Numbered from the stretch's first letter, positions 17,868 to 27,819 are shown. The stretch is DNA of 64,000 nucleotides from Alcanivorax sp. (GCA_022565695.1 JAIUME010000001.1:62001-126000), one strand, 5' to 3'. Numbers and translations are program-made. The notes: generated by a model not told the origin, from the letters alone.

Positions 17868-20060
17868 ATGCCCGCACACACGCCAGAAACACGGACCACA
17901 GGTACGTTTTGCCGTGTCTGCGAGCCTTCCTGTGCGCTGACCGCCGAGGTCAACGGCGGCCGTGTGACACGTCTGAAGCCGGATCGCACACACCCGGTGA
18001 CGGCGGGCTTTGCCTGCCACAAGGGGCTCTACTACACCGCCATTCACAATGATGCCGACCGGCTTGATGCGCCGCTCAAGCGCACGCCGGACGGCGACGG
18101 CCAACGGCGCAGCGGCCAGCCGTTCACGGCCGTGTCCTGGGACGAGGCCATTGGCGATATTGCCACGCGACTGCAAGACATCACCCAACGGCATGGCAGC
18201 ACCGCCGTGGCCGGGTATATCGGCAACCCCATGGCATTCAACGCTCTGGGCAGCGAAGCCATGGACAGCTTCTTCCGGCAGATCGGTTGCCAGCGCATGT
18301 TCAGCTCGGCCACCCAGGATTGCTCGAATAAATTTGCCGGCGCAGAGGCGGTGTTCGGCACCAGCACGCTGCACCCGGTGCCGGATCTTGAACACACCGA
18401 CTACGCGCTTATTTTCGGTGAGAACCCGCGCGTCTCACACATGAGCTTCATCGCCATTGCTGACCCGATGGCCAAGTTCCGGGCGGCGGTGAAGCGCGGC
18501 GCCAAAGTCTGGTTCGTGAACCCGCGCCGCATCGAAGCGGTAACGCCAGCGACCGGCGACTGGCTGCCGGTCAAACCGGATACCGACCTCTATCTCATGG
18601 CCGCCCTGCTGCACGAACTGGACAAGGCCGGGCTATTTGACGAACAGACCATCCGCGAACATGGCAAACATATCCAGGGCTTGCGCGACTTCATCGCGCC
18701 CTGGGATGCGGACACCGTGGCGCAGGTCACCGGCCTGGATGCCGCGCAGATTCGCCGCATCGCCCGGGAGTTCGGCGAAGCGCCATCGGCCTGTGTGCAT
18801 ATGTCCACAGGCGTCAACATGGGCCGTCAGGGCACCCTGTGTTACTGGCTGTTGCAGATGCTGTCCTTCGTCACCGGCAATCTGGATCGTCCCGGCGGGA
18901 ACTACTATGCGGCAGGCTTCTACCCTGCGGCCAAGGCTGGCCGCACGGATACCTCGCAGGTCTTTTTTCGCGACGGCACTTTCCCTCCTGACTACGGGCC
19001 GCTCAGGCACATTCGCGGCATCCTGCCCGCGAACCTGTTGCCCCAGATGATCGAGCAGGACACGCAGCTGATTCGGGCGCTGATCGTCATGGCCGGCAAT
19101 CCGCTGCTGTCCGTGGCGGGCGAAACACATTTGCGCCGCGCCTTCGGCAAGCTGGAACTGATCGTGGTGCTGGACCTGTTCCGCAACGCCACCGGCGAAC
19201 TGGCCGATTACGTGCTGCCCTGTGCCGACATGCTGGAGCGGCGCGATATCAATATCTGCGGGCTGGGCATGCAGTATCAGCCCTACGCGCAGTACACCGA
19301 TGCGGTAGTGCCGCCAGCGGCAGAGCGCCGCGAGGAATGGTGGATACTGAACCGGTTACTGCAAGCCATGGGCCGGCCATCGCTGTTTGATCAGCCCCTC
19401 GCCGAGGGTCAGGATGAGCCGCCCCTGTTTCAGCGTCTGGATCGCATGCTCAGCCGTTCCGGGCTGTCCGTGGCGCAGTTGCAACAGGCCGATCACCACA
19501 CCGCCGTGCTGCCGCGACACACACCCGGTCGCTTCTACAGCGACTGGCTGCAAACCGATGACCAGCGGGTGGACTGCTGCCCGGCGCTGTTCAGCGATGC
19601 CCTGAAGCAAGCTGCGAACATCTTTGCCGAGCTCCAGCAGGACGCTGGCAAGGCACCGTCAGCCAACCTGCAGTTGATCAATCTGCGCACCCATTACATG
19701 CACAACAGCTGGTACCAGAACGTGCCGCAGCTCAAGCGCGAGGGCCAGCAGGACAATCCGCTGCACATGGCACCGGAGGACATCACCCGGCTCGGGCTGA
19801 CCGCTGGCACGCCCATCACCGTGCGCAGCGCCTCCGGGGCGCTGCAGGCCAGCGTGCACCCGGATGACACCCTGCGCCCCGGTGTGGTCGCCATGGTGCA
19901 TGGCTGGGGCAACCAGCAGACCCCCGGCCTGACGCTGGCACGCCAGCACCCGGGCACCAACGTCAATGTGCTGCTGCCCAGCGGGCCCGGCAGCTTTGAG
20001 GTGCTCAGCAACCAGGCCTTCATGACCGGCATACCGGTTCAGGTGTCTGCACTGGTATAG
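17868..20060 (+). CDS. molybdopterin (bis-MGD) oxidoreductase with N-terminal 4Fe-4S site
   Basis: 730 residues. The ATG at 17868 has a near-perfect GGAGGT ribosome site; the frame open from 17832 is upstream sequence. Cys15, Cys18 and Cys22 plus a Cys in GFACHKG form a CX2CX3C...C iron-sulfur site of the DMSO-reductase superfamily. MGD-binding stretches follow (IFGENPRVSHM, WFVNPRR, MAGNPLLSVAG) and a C-terminal molydopterin-dinucleotide domain. No twin-arginine signal is present, so the enzyme is cytoplasmic. No partner subunit gene adjoins it. The Cys in ATQDCSNKF is a candidate Mo ligand, as in formate dehydrogenase-like or acetylene hydratase-like members. The substrate cannot be assigned. 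Confidence 0.88.
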   Translation: MPAHTPETRTTGTFCRVCEPSCALTAEVNGGRVTRLKPDRTHPVTAGFACHKGLYYTAIHNDADRLDAPLKRTPDGDGQRRSGQPFTAVSWDEAIGDIATRLQDITQRHGSTAVAGYIGNPMAFNALGSEAMDSFFRQIGCQRMFSSATQDCSNKFAGAEAVFGTSTLHPVPDLEHTDYALIFGENPRVSHMSFIAIADPMAKFRAAVKRGAKVWFVNPRRIEAVTPATGDWLPVKPDTDLYLMAALLHELDKAGLFDEQTIREHGKHIQGLRDFIAPWDADTVAQVTGLDAAQIRRIAREFGEAPSACVHMSTGVNMGRQGTLCYWLLQMLSFVTGNLDRPGGNYYAAGFYPAAKAGRTDTSQVFFRDGTFPPDYGPLRHIRGILPANLLPQMIEQDTQLIRALIVMAGNPLLSVAGETHLRRAFGKLELIVVLDLFRNATGELADYVLPCADMLERRDINICGLGMQYQPYAQYTDAVVPPAAERREEWWILNRLLQAMGRPSLFDQPLAEGQDEPPLFQRLDRMLSRSGLSVAQLQQADHHTAVLPRHTPGRFYSDWLQTDDQRVDCCPALFSDALKQAANIFAELQQDAGKAPSANLQLINLRTHYMHNSWYQNVPQLKREGQQDNPLHMAPEDITRLGLTAGTPITVRSASGALQASVHPDDTLRPGVVAMVHGWGNQQTPGLTLARQHPGTNVNVLLPSGPGSFEVLSNQAFMTGIPVQVSALV

Positions 20061-20087
20061 TGTGCGCTCCTCGCGTCGGAGCCCTCT

Positions 20088-22100
20088 GTGAACAACCTCA
20101 ATCCCCGTCAACGTGAAGCTGTTGCCCACACCCACGGCCCCCTGCTGGTGCTCGCGGGTGCCGGGTCCGGCAAGACCAGCGTGATCACCCAGAAGATCGC
20201 CTGGCTGATCCAGCATCACGAGATTGCCGCGCGGCATATCGCGGCGGTGACCTTTACCAACAAGGCGGCGCGGGAAATGAAAGAGCGGGTGGCGGCGCTG
20301 GCGTCCCGGGCGGAGACCCGGGGGCTGATCGTCTCGACCTTCCACAACCTGGGCCTGCGCATCATCAAGCAGGAACAGGCCGCCAGCGGGCTGCGCCGGG
20401 GCTTTTCCATTCTCGACCAGACCGACAGTCGCGAGCTCTTGAAGGAGCTGCTGCATCGGGGTGACAGTGAGCGGGATCTGCAGGCAGCCGACGCCATTCA
20501 CGCAAAAATTTCCCACTGGAAGAACGAACTGGTGATGCCGGAGGACGCGGTCAGCCGGGCAGAAACCGATGACGAGCTGCGCGCCGGCATTGCCTATGGC
20601 CGCTATAACCGCATGCTGCGCGCCTGTAACGCCGTGGATTTCGATGACCTGATCATGCTGCCGGTGGCGCTGTTTCGGGAGCAGCCACGGATTCTGGAAA
20701 AATGGCGCAATCGCATTCGCTACATGCTGGTGGATGAGTATCAGGATACCAACAGTGCCCAGTACGAGCTGGTTCGTCTGCTGGTGGAGCCCGAGGGCCG
20801 CTTTACCGTGGTGGGCGATGATGATCAGTCGATTTATGCCTGGCGCGGGGCCAAGCCGGAAAATCTGGCTCAGTTGCAGACAGACTGGCCGCAGCTTCAG
20901 GTGGTCAAACTGGAGCAGAACTACCGCTCCACCGGCCGCATTCTGAAAGCCGCCAACGCGGTGATCAGTAACAACCCCCACGTATTCGAAAAAACCCTGT
21001 GGTCGGATTACGGCTACGGCGACCCGATCCGGGTCGTGGCCATGCGCGATGAAGATGCGGAAACCGAGTGGATCGCCGCAGACCTGTTTCATCAGCGTTT
21101 GCAGCGCGGCCTGCAGTGGAAGGATTTTGCCATTCTCTATCGCGGCAACTTTCAGTCACGCCTGATCGAAACCAAGCTGCAGTCGCTGCAGATTCCCTAC
21201 AAGGTCTCCGGCGGCAAGAGCTTCTTTTCCCGGTCCGAGATCAAGGACCTGATGTGCTACCTGCGCCTGCTGGTCAACCCCGACGATGACAATGCCTTCC
21301 TGCGCATCATCAACACGCCACGGCGGGAAATTGGCCCGGCGACGCTGGAGAAGCTGGCCGGCTGGGCGGCGCAGCGCAATCAGGGGCTGTATCACGTCTG
21401 CGACGATATGGGCATCGGCGAGCTGATGGCGCCCAAGGCCGCCGAGCGGCTACGCGAATTCAAGCAGTGGCTGGATCGCAAGCGCGAGCTGTGTTTCCGG
21501 GAAAACAGCATCCAGGCGGTGCGCGAGCTGATCACGGACATGGACTATGAAGGCTGGCTGCACCAGCAATCCGCCAGCCCGCGGGTGGCCGAGAAGCGCA
21601 TCGAGAACGTCTGGACCCTGGTGGCCAGCATCCAGCGCATGCTGGACAAGGACGATGACGAGCCCACCGACCTGGAAACCGTGATTGCCAAGCTGGTGCT
21701 GATCGACATGCTCGAACAGCAGGATGAAGAGGACGATTCCGACAAGGTGCAGCTGATGACGCTGCATGCCGCCAAGGGGCTGGAATACCCCCACGTCTAC
21801 ATGATGGGTGTCGAGGAAGAATTGCTGCCGCATCGCACCAGCATCGAGGAGGACTCGATCGTCGAAGAGCGGCGCCTGATGTACGTGGGCATCACCCGCG
21901 CCAAGCGCAACCTCACCCTGAGCTATTCGATGAGTCGCAAGCAGTTCGGGGAGAAGGTGGACACCACCCCCAGTCGTTTCTTCGAGGAAATGCCTCAGGA
22001 GGATCTGGAGTTTGTCGGGCAGGGTTTCAAACAGGATGAAGCGAAAGCCGATGAAATGGCGGAAGCCAGCATCGCTGGCCTGCGCGCCCTGCTCGGCTGA
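20088..22100 (+). CDS. rep: ATP-dependent DNA helicase Rep
   Basis: 670 residues, the normal length of Rep (E. coli 673). It is a superfamily 1A helicase: Walker A GAGSGKTS near the N-terminus, motif Ia TFTNKAAREM, Walker B DEYQDTN, motif III GDDDQSIYAWRGA, motif IV QNYRST, motif V LMTLHAAKGLE and motif VI YVGITRAK. Rep unwinds 3'-5' and helps replication forks pass obstacles. The start is a GTG preceded by GGAG; no ATG lies in a suitable place. It lies 27 bases after the oxidoreductase but is functionally unrelated to it. Confidence 0.95.
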   Translation: MNNLNPRQREAVAHTHGPLLVLAGAGSGKTSVITQKIAWLIQHHEIAARHIAAVTFTNKAAREMKERVAALASRAETRGLIVSTFHNLGLRIIKQEQAASGLRRGFSILDQTDSRELLKELLHRGDSERDLQAADAIHAKISHWKNELVMPEDAVSRAETDDELRAGIAYGRYNRMLRACNAVDFDDLIMLPVALFREQPRILEKWRNRIRYMLVDEYQDTNSAQYELVRLLVEPEGRFTVVGDDDQSIYAWRGAKPENLAQLQTDWPQLQVVKLEQNYRSTGRILKAANAVISNNPHVFEKTLWSDYGYGDPIRVVAMRDEDAETEWIAADLFHQRLQRGLQWKDFAILYRGNFQSRLIETKLQSLQIPYKVSGGKSFFSRSEIKDLMCYLRLLVNPDDDNAFLRIINTPRREIGPATLEKLAGWAAQRNQGLYHVCDDMGIGELMAPKAAERLREFKQWLDRKRELCFRENSIQAVRELITDMDYEGWLHQQSASPRVAEKRIENVWTLVASIQRMLDKDDDEPTDLETVIAKLVLIDMLEQQDEEDDSDKVQLMTLHAAKGLEYPHVYMMGVEEELLPHRTSIEEDSIVEERRLMYVGITRAKRNLTLSYSMSRKQFGEKVDTTPSRFFEEMPQEDLEFVGQGFKQDEAKADEMAEASIAGLRALLG

Positions 22101-22106
22101 TTCAGG

Positions 22107-22151
22107 TTCTTATTCGCCAGCTTCTTATTCGCCAGCGTCTTATTCAACAGG
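22107..22151. repeat. 15-bp tandem repeat carrying the lipoprotein stop codon
   Basis: Two identical copies of TTCTTATTCGCCAGC (22107-22121, 22122-22136) are followed by a diverged third (22137-22151). On the minus strand each copy holds GAATAA in the same frame as the small lipoprotein, so the stop codon itself has been triplicated. Confidence 0.75.
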
Positions 22152-22358
22152 CTCTTCCAGCGGCGGCGGCGCATCTGCAGGCTCGACCATCGGCGGTGGC
22201 TCCTGACGCACACCACCCTCAGGAATCGCCTCGACCTGAGGCTGGGGCGGCTCAGGCTCGCCGCAGGCGGCCAACGCCAGTGCCATGGCGGCTATCGCCA
22301 CGGCACTGAACAGACTGCGCAAACGCAGGCTCCGCAAACGGGGCCTAGCGGCTTTCAT
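22140..22358 (-). CDS. small proline-rich lipoprotein
   Basis: 72 residues. A basic N-terminus (RPRLRSLRLRSL) and hydrophobic segment end in a lipobox ALAAC (Cys32). The mature part is only about 40 residues, acidic and rich in Pro and Glu, with no fold expected. Its start lies 14 bases inside the end of the cytochrome c5 gene, so the two are probably co-translated; a periplasmic or membrane-tethered helper role is possible. No family recognised. The stop codon lies within a 15-bp tandem repeat. Confidence 0.6.
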   Translation of the reverse strand: MKAARPRLRSLRLRSLFSAVAIAAMALALAACGEPEPPQPQVEAIPEGGVRQEPPPMVEPADAPPPLEEPVE

Positions 22359-22809
22359 TGACCACGTATTCCACGGCGGCACGAATCTCGTCTTCAGAGC
22401 AGTCCATGCACATACCCATGGCCGGCATGGCGCCAAACCCGTCGACGGTATGCTGCGTCAGGGTATCCATGCCTTTGCTGATACGCGGCGCCCAGGCAGC
22501 CTTGTCGCCGGTCACCGGCGCACCGGCGGCACCAGAGGTGTGGCAAGCGGCGCACGCCGTGCCATAAACGTCCTCACCGCTACGCGGGCCGGACGCGACC
22601 TCGGAGGCTGCCGCTGCAGCACCACAGTCCTGGCCGTCGATGCAGACATTGCCCACCGGGCGCAGGCGCTCGGAAATGGCGCGCTCACTGAACACAGAGC
22701 GATCGCCCAGACCGTGGGGTGAAATTTCTTGCGTGGAGCGGGCGCCGTGGGTCACACCGGCTACCAGGGTGGCGAGTACAGCAAGGCTGATGACTACAAA
22801 CTTGTTCAC
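22345..22809 (-). CDS. cytochrome c5 family protein
   Basis: 154 residues with a signal peptide (VISLAVLATLVAGVTHGA) and one heme c site CAACH near residue 87. The C-terminal MPAMGMCMDCS stretch gives the methionine ligand and the extra Cys pair that marks cytochrome c5. A linker of about 55 residues separates signal and heme domain, with a further Cys pair (CIDGQDC). It would carry single electrons in the periplasm to a terminal oxidase or other acceptor. The upstream gap of 137 bases to the kinase gene probably holds its promoter. Confidence 0.88.
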   Translation of the reverse strand: MNKFVVISLAVLATLVAGVTHGARSTQEISPHGLGDRSVFSERAISERLRPVGNVCIDGQDCGAAAAASEVASGPRSGEDVYGTACAACHTSGAAGAPVTGDKAAWAPRISKGMDTLTQHTVDGFGAMPAMGMCMDCSEDEIRAAVEYVVNESR

Positions 22810-22946
22810 GATGACACCTCATCTCGGCATAGGGCGGCCCGGCAGCGCTGCATGCAGCAGGCACTATGCCAAACCCGGCGGGGCGGGATTATACCCATTC
22901 CGCCCGCGGGGTTAAATGCCCGGGACCAGAATCACGCTGACACCTG

Positions 22947-25565
22947 TCATTCTAGGGCCACCCGGGGCAAGCACAGCGTGAACCGGCTGCCGCCCCCCGG
23001 CTGGCTCTCGGCCTGAATATCGCCATTGTGGCGCTCCGCCACCACCTTCACGAAACGCAGCCCCAGGCCCGCGCCATGGGTGCGCGCGCCCCCGGCGTTA
23101 CGGGCGCGGCTGAAACGCTTGAACAGGTGCGGCAGGAAGTCCGGCTCGATGCCCACGCCCTGATCCCGCACCTCGCAGCGCACCTGGCTTTTCTCGCAAT
23201 ACAGCCGCACGTCCACCCGGCTACCCGGCTCGCTGTACTTGATGGCGTTGGTCAACAGATTGAGCACCGCCCGTTCCAGCAGCTCATGATTGCCGTTGAC
23301 CCACACCTCATCCGCAGACAGGTAGTCGAAGTGCAGCCGGATATCGCGCTGCTGGGCCTGGTGCACGACGTTCTCCATGGCACTTTCCACCACCGGCAGC
23401 ATGTCCACCATGGTGGTCTCGACCTCCTCGGAGGACTCGGCGCGCGCCAGCTGCAGGAACTGCTCGGCAATGTTCAGGCTGCGACGGGCGTAGTAGCGCG
23501 TCTGGGCAAGCAGTTCCTGCACTCCTTCGTCCTCATGCTGCTGGCCATAGCGCTCCGACAGCGCCAGCAGGGAGATCATCGGGCTACGCAGATCATGGGA
23601 CAGGAAGTCCAGCATCTCGGTCCGCGCACGCATGGCCTGTTTGACCTCGGAGATATCCTTGAGGGTCAGGATCAGCACCTCACCGGGCTGGTGGCCGGCG
23701 CGAATGCGCAGGATATCCAGGTACAGCTCGTTGCCCCGGCGGCTGCGGCATTCGACCTGGCTGCGGCCGCTGGCGATCGCCTCGTCCAGCAACTGCTGCC
23801 AGTCCGCGTCCTCGCCCAGCACCAGCTCCCTGCCCAATTGCAGCAGGCTGATATCATCCATTTCCCGGGTGGGCAGCCCCAGCCATTCCGATGCCTGGGC
23901 GTTCACGAACAACAGGCAGCCACAGGCATCGCTGATCACCACCCCGTCACGCAGCTGTGCCAGACTGGCCTCGAAAAAGCGGGTCAGCGCCTGCTGCCGC
24001 AGTTCCTGGGCGCGTACCCGCTCGATATGGCTCTCCACCACATCGTAATACTGCTCCTGATCTTCAACCGGTATGGTGCAGCGGGACACCATGGCGCGCA
24101 GCCACTGCTCCCGGGCAGGCGTCGGTTCATTCTCCTGCCACACCACCGCCAGCTCATAACGCTGGCCTTCGCTGACCAGCTCGTAATGCCTGGCGCGGTC
24201 ACCGTGCCAGGCGTGGGATGACACCGGCGCACCGCCCTGCTCGACGGCACCGCCCGGACGGCGGGACAGGCGCCAGGCGGCAATGGGCAGCACCTGCTCG
24301 GCCCATTGCAGGAAACGCGGCATGGAGGCCGGGTCAAGCAGGCGTCGGTTGAGATCATCATGGGCGGACAGCCGCCGCAGTGCGGAACGCATGTAGCCCA
24401 GGGAATATTCCAGGCGGCGCCAGGTCCACAACGGATAGCCCAGTACGGCACCCAGCAGGACGGGCCCGACCGGGAACCACAGGCGCAGCCAGTGCAACAT
24501 CCCCAGACTCAGCAGCAGCGTGCCGACCAACACGCCCAGCACCAGCGGAATCGACCAGCGCGGCGCCACAAAGGGCAAGCTCATCGGCGCCGCCAATGCC
24601 AACACCAGCGTCAGGCCCCATATCCAGCCCGTGGGCAAGGTGCGGATCAGCGTGTCGTGGCGCAGCGCGGTGAATATACTGGCGTTCATCTCCACGCCGG
24701 GCATCAACCCGCCGCGCCCCGCCAGCGGTGTCGGCAACAGATCACCCAGGCCCTGGGCCGTCGCCCCCAGGAACACGATGCGCCCCTCCAGGGCCTCCGG
24801 CGCGACATCGCCCTGCAGGACATCCACAGCCGAGAAGCGGGGCACCGCGTCACGGACATTGGTGAAGGGCACCAGACGGTAGTACTGCTGCACCTTGCTC
24901 AGGGTCTCGCTACTGCCGTTGCGTGCGGCGGGGAAGCGCGAGACGCTGCGGGCGGAAAGGTCGTTGAGGAGCACCAGGGACAGGTGCGGCCACCAGGGTT
25001 GTCCGATGCCACTGCGCATGTAGAGGCCACGTACGACGCCGTCATTGTCCAGCTCGACATCCACGTGGCCCATGCCCGCCGCCGCCTGGGCAAAGGGGGT
25101 GTGGGGCATCACTTCGATGAGATCACCGCCGCCATCGCTGACGTGCACCGGCAGAAACACCCGCCCGTGGTCAGAAATCGCCTGTACCAGAGCGGCATCC
25201 GAATCCGGCCGCACACGATCCGGTTCAGCAAAGATCAGATCCAGTACCACTGCGCGGGCGCCGTACACATTCAGTTGCTCGACCAGGCGCGCATGAACGC
25301 TGCGATCCCAGGGCCAACGGCCCACCTGCTGCAGGCTCTTTTCGTCGATGGCCACGATCGCCAGGTCACTCATGTCCTCTTCGGGCAACAGCGGCAGCAT
25401 GCGGTCGTAGATATGCCGGCTCAGGGACATCAGGGCGCCTGTGTGCAGCAGCACCGCGCACAGGGCAGCCACTGACAGCAGTACGGCGGCATGCTCGATG
25501 TAGTAGCGCCGGGCGCTTTCCCGGCGGATCAGCTTGCTCACAGGCCGCCCCCGGTCAGCGGACAC
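22947..25565 (-). CDS. CHASE2-domain sensor histidine kinase with PAS domain
   Basis: 872 residues. After a first membrane helix (AAVLLSVAALCAVLL) comes an extracytoplasmic CHASE2 domain (AIVAIDEKSLQQVGRWPWDRS, GRIVFLGATAQGLGD), then a cluster of membrane helices, a PAS domain (VISDACGCLLFVNAQASEWL), a HisKA box LDFLSHDLRSP and a HATPase domain ending GAGLGLRFVK. The start is probably GTG at 25565; a second GTG 24 bases later is also possible. It follows the OmpR-type regulator gene by about 170 bases, so the pair forms a two-component system. The signal is unknown. Confidence 0.88.
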   Translation of the reverse strand: MSADRGRPVSKLIRRESARRYYIEHAAVLLSVAALCAVLLHTGALMSLSRHIYDRMLPLLPEEDMSDLAIVAIDEKSLQQVGRWPWDRSVHARLVEQLNVYGARAVVLDLIFAEPDRVRPDSDAALVQAISDHGRVFLPVHVSDGGGDLIEVMPHTPFAQAAAGMGHVDVELDNDGVVRGLYMRSGIGQPWWPHLSLVLLNDLSARSVSRFPAARNGSSETLSKVQQYYRLVPFTNVRDAVPRFSAVDVLQGDVAPEALEGRIVFLGATAQGLGDLLPTPLAGRGGLMPGVEMNASIFTALRHDTLIRTLPTGWIWGLTLVLALAAPMSLPFVAPRWSIPLVLGVLVGTLLLSLGMLHWLRLWFPVGPVLLGAVLGYPLWTWRRLEYSLGYMRSALRRLSAHDDLNRRLLDPASMPRFLQWAEQVLPIAAWRLSRRPGGAVEQGGAPVSSHAWHGDRARHYELVSEGQRYELAVVWQENEPTPAREQWLRAMVSRCTIPVEDQEQYYDVVESHIERVRAQELRQQALTRFFEASLAQLRDGVVISDACGCLLFVNAQASEWLGLPTREMDDISLLQLGRELVLGEDADWQQLLDEAIASGRSQVECRSRRGNELYLDILRIRAGHQPGEVLILTLKDISEVKQAMRARTEMLDFLSHDLRSPMISLLALSERYGQQHEDEGVQELLAQTRYYARRSLNIAEQFLQLARAESSEEVETTMVDMLPVVESAMENVVHQAQQRDIRLHFDYLSADEVWVNGNHELLERAVLNLLTNAIKYSEPGSRVDVRLYCEKSQVRCEVRDQGVGIEPDFLPHLFKRFSRARNAGGARTHGAGLGLRFVKVVAERHNGDIQAESQPGGGSRFTLCLPRVALE

Positions 25566-25736
25566 ACGGCGACGCGCAAACCGGGCTCTGCACCGGACAT
25601 AAGGGCTGAAAAGGACGTTCTGCGGGCCATGCGCCAGTCTCGCTGCGAATTACAGACCGCTACTTTGCCGCATCAGCGGCCCGCCACGCAAAGCGAATGA
25701 CGAAAAAGTGATGCAATCGCGGGCGTGACGGAGGAT

Positions 25737-26432
25737 TCAGTCACTGCCCTCGATGGACTCCAGGCGATAGCCATGCTGATAGATGGTCTTGATGCGATAT
25801 CCCCGCTCCGGACGGATTTCGAGGCTCCGGCGAATACGGCTGATATGCACGTCCACCGTGCGCGACTCGATGGCCGACATGATGCCCCAGACCTTTTCCA
25901 GCAAATGCGCCCGGGACATCAGCTTGCCGACGTTCTGGAACAGGTAGCTGGCCAGTTCGAAATCCTTGTCTGTCAGCTTCACCGGCTCGCCATCCAGCGT
26001 GATCACGCGGCGGCCCCGGTCGATGGTCCAGGGGCCCACTTCCTGAACCCCCTGAGGTACCACCTCACCCACCCCGGCACGGCGACCCAGAGCGGTGATC
26101 CGCGCCAACAGTTCGGCCTGTCGTACAGGCTTGACCATGTAATCGTCAGCCCCATGACTGAGCGCACCGACGATGGAGGCCTCATCATCCCGCTGGGTGG
26201 CGAACAACACTGGCACCGGATTGCCATTGGCGCGCAGTTCGTTGAGCACATCATGCCCGCTCATGTCGGGCACTTCCCAGTCGAGCAGCAGCAGATCAAA
26301 GGTTTCACGGCGCATCAGCACCATGAATTCCCGACCATTGGTACAATGAATGCAGGAATGCCCGGCCTCGGCCAGCATATGTTTGACCATGTCCGCCTGA
26401 GCGGTGTCATCTTCCAGATAAGCGATACGCAA
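25737..26432 (-). CDS. OmpR-family response regulator, partner of the CHASE2 kinase
   Basis: 231 residues: a receiver domain (acidic pair Asp8/Asp9, phosphorylation site Asp51 in LLLDWEVPD, Lys in VKP) and a winged-helix DNA-binding domain (SRAHLLEKVWG, TVDVHISRIRRSL). The start is the TTG at 26432, eight bases after AAGGAGG and fitting the usual first strand LRIAYLEDD; the open frame extending to 26534 lacks a start with a ribosome site. Rare TTG initiation may lower its level. Transcribed ahead of the kinase gene. Confidence 0.88.
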   Translation of the reverse strand: MRIAYLEDDTAQADMVKHMLAEAGHSCIHCTNGREFMVLMRRETFDLLLLDWEVPDMSGHDVLNELRANGNPVPVLFATQRDDEASIVGALSHGADDYMVKPVRQAELLARITALGRRAGVGEVVPQGVQEVGPWTIDRGRRVITLDGEPVKLTDKDFELASYLFQNVGKLMSRAHLLEKVWGIMSAIESRTVDVHISRIRRSLEIRPERGYRIKTIYQHGYRLESIEGSD

Positions 26433-26625
26433 ACGTCGTTCCTCCTTGCGCAAGCGGGAAAAGCATCGATCACAACTGACGCCGCCCCCCGGCTCCACCC
26501 GATGTTGAAATACATCCCGACAGCTGACCCCCAACCGCCGAAACCTGAACCTCTGAGTCTGACCCCCTAAGTTAACCAGGCCTGTACGACAAGTGCTTAA
26601 AAGCTTGTAAAAGTGTGCAGACTGG

Positions 26626-26952
26626 TCAACTGGCCGCCGTCATTTTCAATCCGACAACGCCACCGATAATCAGCGCAATAAACATCAGGCGTAGCGGCGT
26701 CACCGGATCATGATAAAGCCAGATCGCACACAAGGTGATGCCGACTGCGCCGAGCCCGGTCCAGACGGCATACGCAGTCCCGACAGCAATACCGCGCATG
26801 GCAAACGACAACATCACCATGTTCAGGATCGTCAGTGTCGTCACAACGCTCACCGACAACAGACTCGGCGAAGTCCCGACCCACTTCAGGCTCAATGCCC
26901 AGCCGATTTCCACAAACACAGCCACAAACAGGACGAGCCAGTAAATTGTCAT
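26626..26952 (-). CDS. small multidrug resistance (SMR) transporter, Gdx/SugE-like
   Basis: 108 residues with four membrane helices, the standard SMR length. The helix-1 glutamate is at residue 15 (VFVEIGWALSLKW), and GTAYAVWTGLGAVG in helix 3 is the SMR signature in the form seen in SugE/Gdx proteins, which export guanidinium ions; multidrug EmrE-type export is the alternative. The ATG at 26952 is chosen because the protein then begins directly with helix 1. It works as a dual-topology dimer in the inner membrane. No guanidine riboswitch was seen upstream. Confidence 0.85.
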   Translation of the reverse strand: MTIYWLVLFVAVFVEIGWALSLKWVGTSPSLLSVSVVTTLTILNMVMLSFAMRGIAVGTAYAVWTGLGAVGITLCAIWLYHDPVTPLRLMFIALIIGGVVGLKMTAAS

Positions 26953-27024
26953 CGCGCAGGCCTCTGGCAAAGTGGGATCGCAAGCGGGTCTTATCAGGCT
27001 GCCGGGGCAGGGCAGGCTCCCGGG

Positions 27025-27819
27025 TCAGGCTGTCAGGTAACCGCCATCCACCTGCATGCAGGTCCCGGTGGTGTAGCTGCTGGCATCACTCACAAGATAC
27101 AGCACTGCCCCCGCCATTTCTGCCGGATCAGCCACGCGATTCATGGGCACATGGGTCAGCAGTGACTTGAGGATAGCCTCGTTATTGACCAGTGCACTGG
27201 CAAACTTCGTGTCCGTTGCACCGGGCAGCAAGGCGTTCACACGAATCCCCGTTTCGCCGCACTCCCGCGCAAACGCCTTGGTCATGGAAATCACTGCCGC
27301 CTTGGTAATCGAGTAGATGCCCTGCATCGGCCCGGGAATAATCCCGTTGACAGACGCCACATTAACGATGGCGCCGCCGCCGTTTTCACGCATCAACTTG
27401 CCGCCTTCCACAGACATAAAGAAGTAGCCGCGAATATTCACGTCCACCGTCTTCTGGAAGGCCGCAAGATCGGTATCTAGAATGTGGCCGAAATAGGGGT
27501 TAGCCGCTGCATTATTGACCAGTATATCAAGCCGGCCATGACGCTCACGGATCGTGGCAAAGAGCGCCTGAATCTGGTCCATTTCACCAATATGACAAGC
27601 GATCGTTTCCGCCTTGCCGCCGGCGTCCTGGATCGCTGCCACCACCGCATCACAGGCCTCCGCCTTGCGCGACGAGACAATCACCGTGGCACCAGCGCTG
27701 GCCAGCGTGCGGGCAATGGCCTCGCCGATCCCGCGACTGGCGCCGGTGACCAGGGCGACCCGGCCCGTGAGATCAAATAACTCGGAAGGATTACGGTCGG
27801 CAGGATTACGGATGGTCAT
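27025..27819 (-). CDS. SDR family oxidoreductase, 3-oxoacyl reductase-like
   Basis: 264-residue classical SDR: TGASRGIG at 25-32, NNAA at 102-105, catalytic Ser156, Tyr169, Lys173, and the C-terminal GTCMQVDGGYLTA typical of FabG-like and related alcohol dehydrogenases. The first 12 residues (RNPADRNPSE) come from a 15-bp tandem duplication and look like a recent N-terminal extension. It stands alone between the SMR gene and the tRNA. Substrate unknown; members with this pattern often act on 3-oxoacyl or cyclic ketone substrates. Confidence 0.85.
   Translation of the reverse strand: MTIRNPADRNPSELFDLTGRVALVTGASRGIGEAIARTLASAGATVIVSSRKAEACDAVVAAIQDAGGKAETIACHIGEMDQIQALFATIRERHGRLDILVNNAAANPYFGHILDTDLAAFQKTVDVNIRGYFFMSVEGGKLMRENGGGAIVNVASVNGIIPGPMQGIYSITKAAVISMTKAFARECGETGIRVNALLPGATDTKFASALVNNEAILKSLLTHVPMNRVADPAEMAGAVLYLVSDASSYTTGTCMQVDGGYLTA
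27787..27815. repeat. 15-bp tandem duplication in the SDR start region
   Basis: AGGATTACGGTCGGC (27787-27801) is followed by AGGATTACGGATGG. On the coding strand this gives R-N-P-A-D then R-N-P-S-E near the N-terminus, just after the initiator codon region. Confidence 0.7.

Noticed and set aside
21995-22216. Minus-strand frame with LANKKLANKNLNQ repeats
   Set aside because: It is the 15-bp repeat read in another frame and runs into the rep gene antisense; no ribosome site.
26953-27024. Guanidine riboswitch before the Gdx/SugE-like gene
   Set aside because: The region is short and lacks the conserved ACGR-loop hairpins or ykkC core I could recognise.
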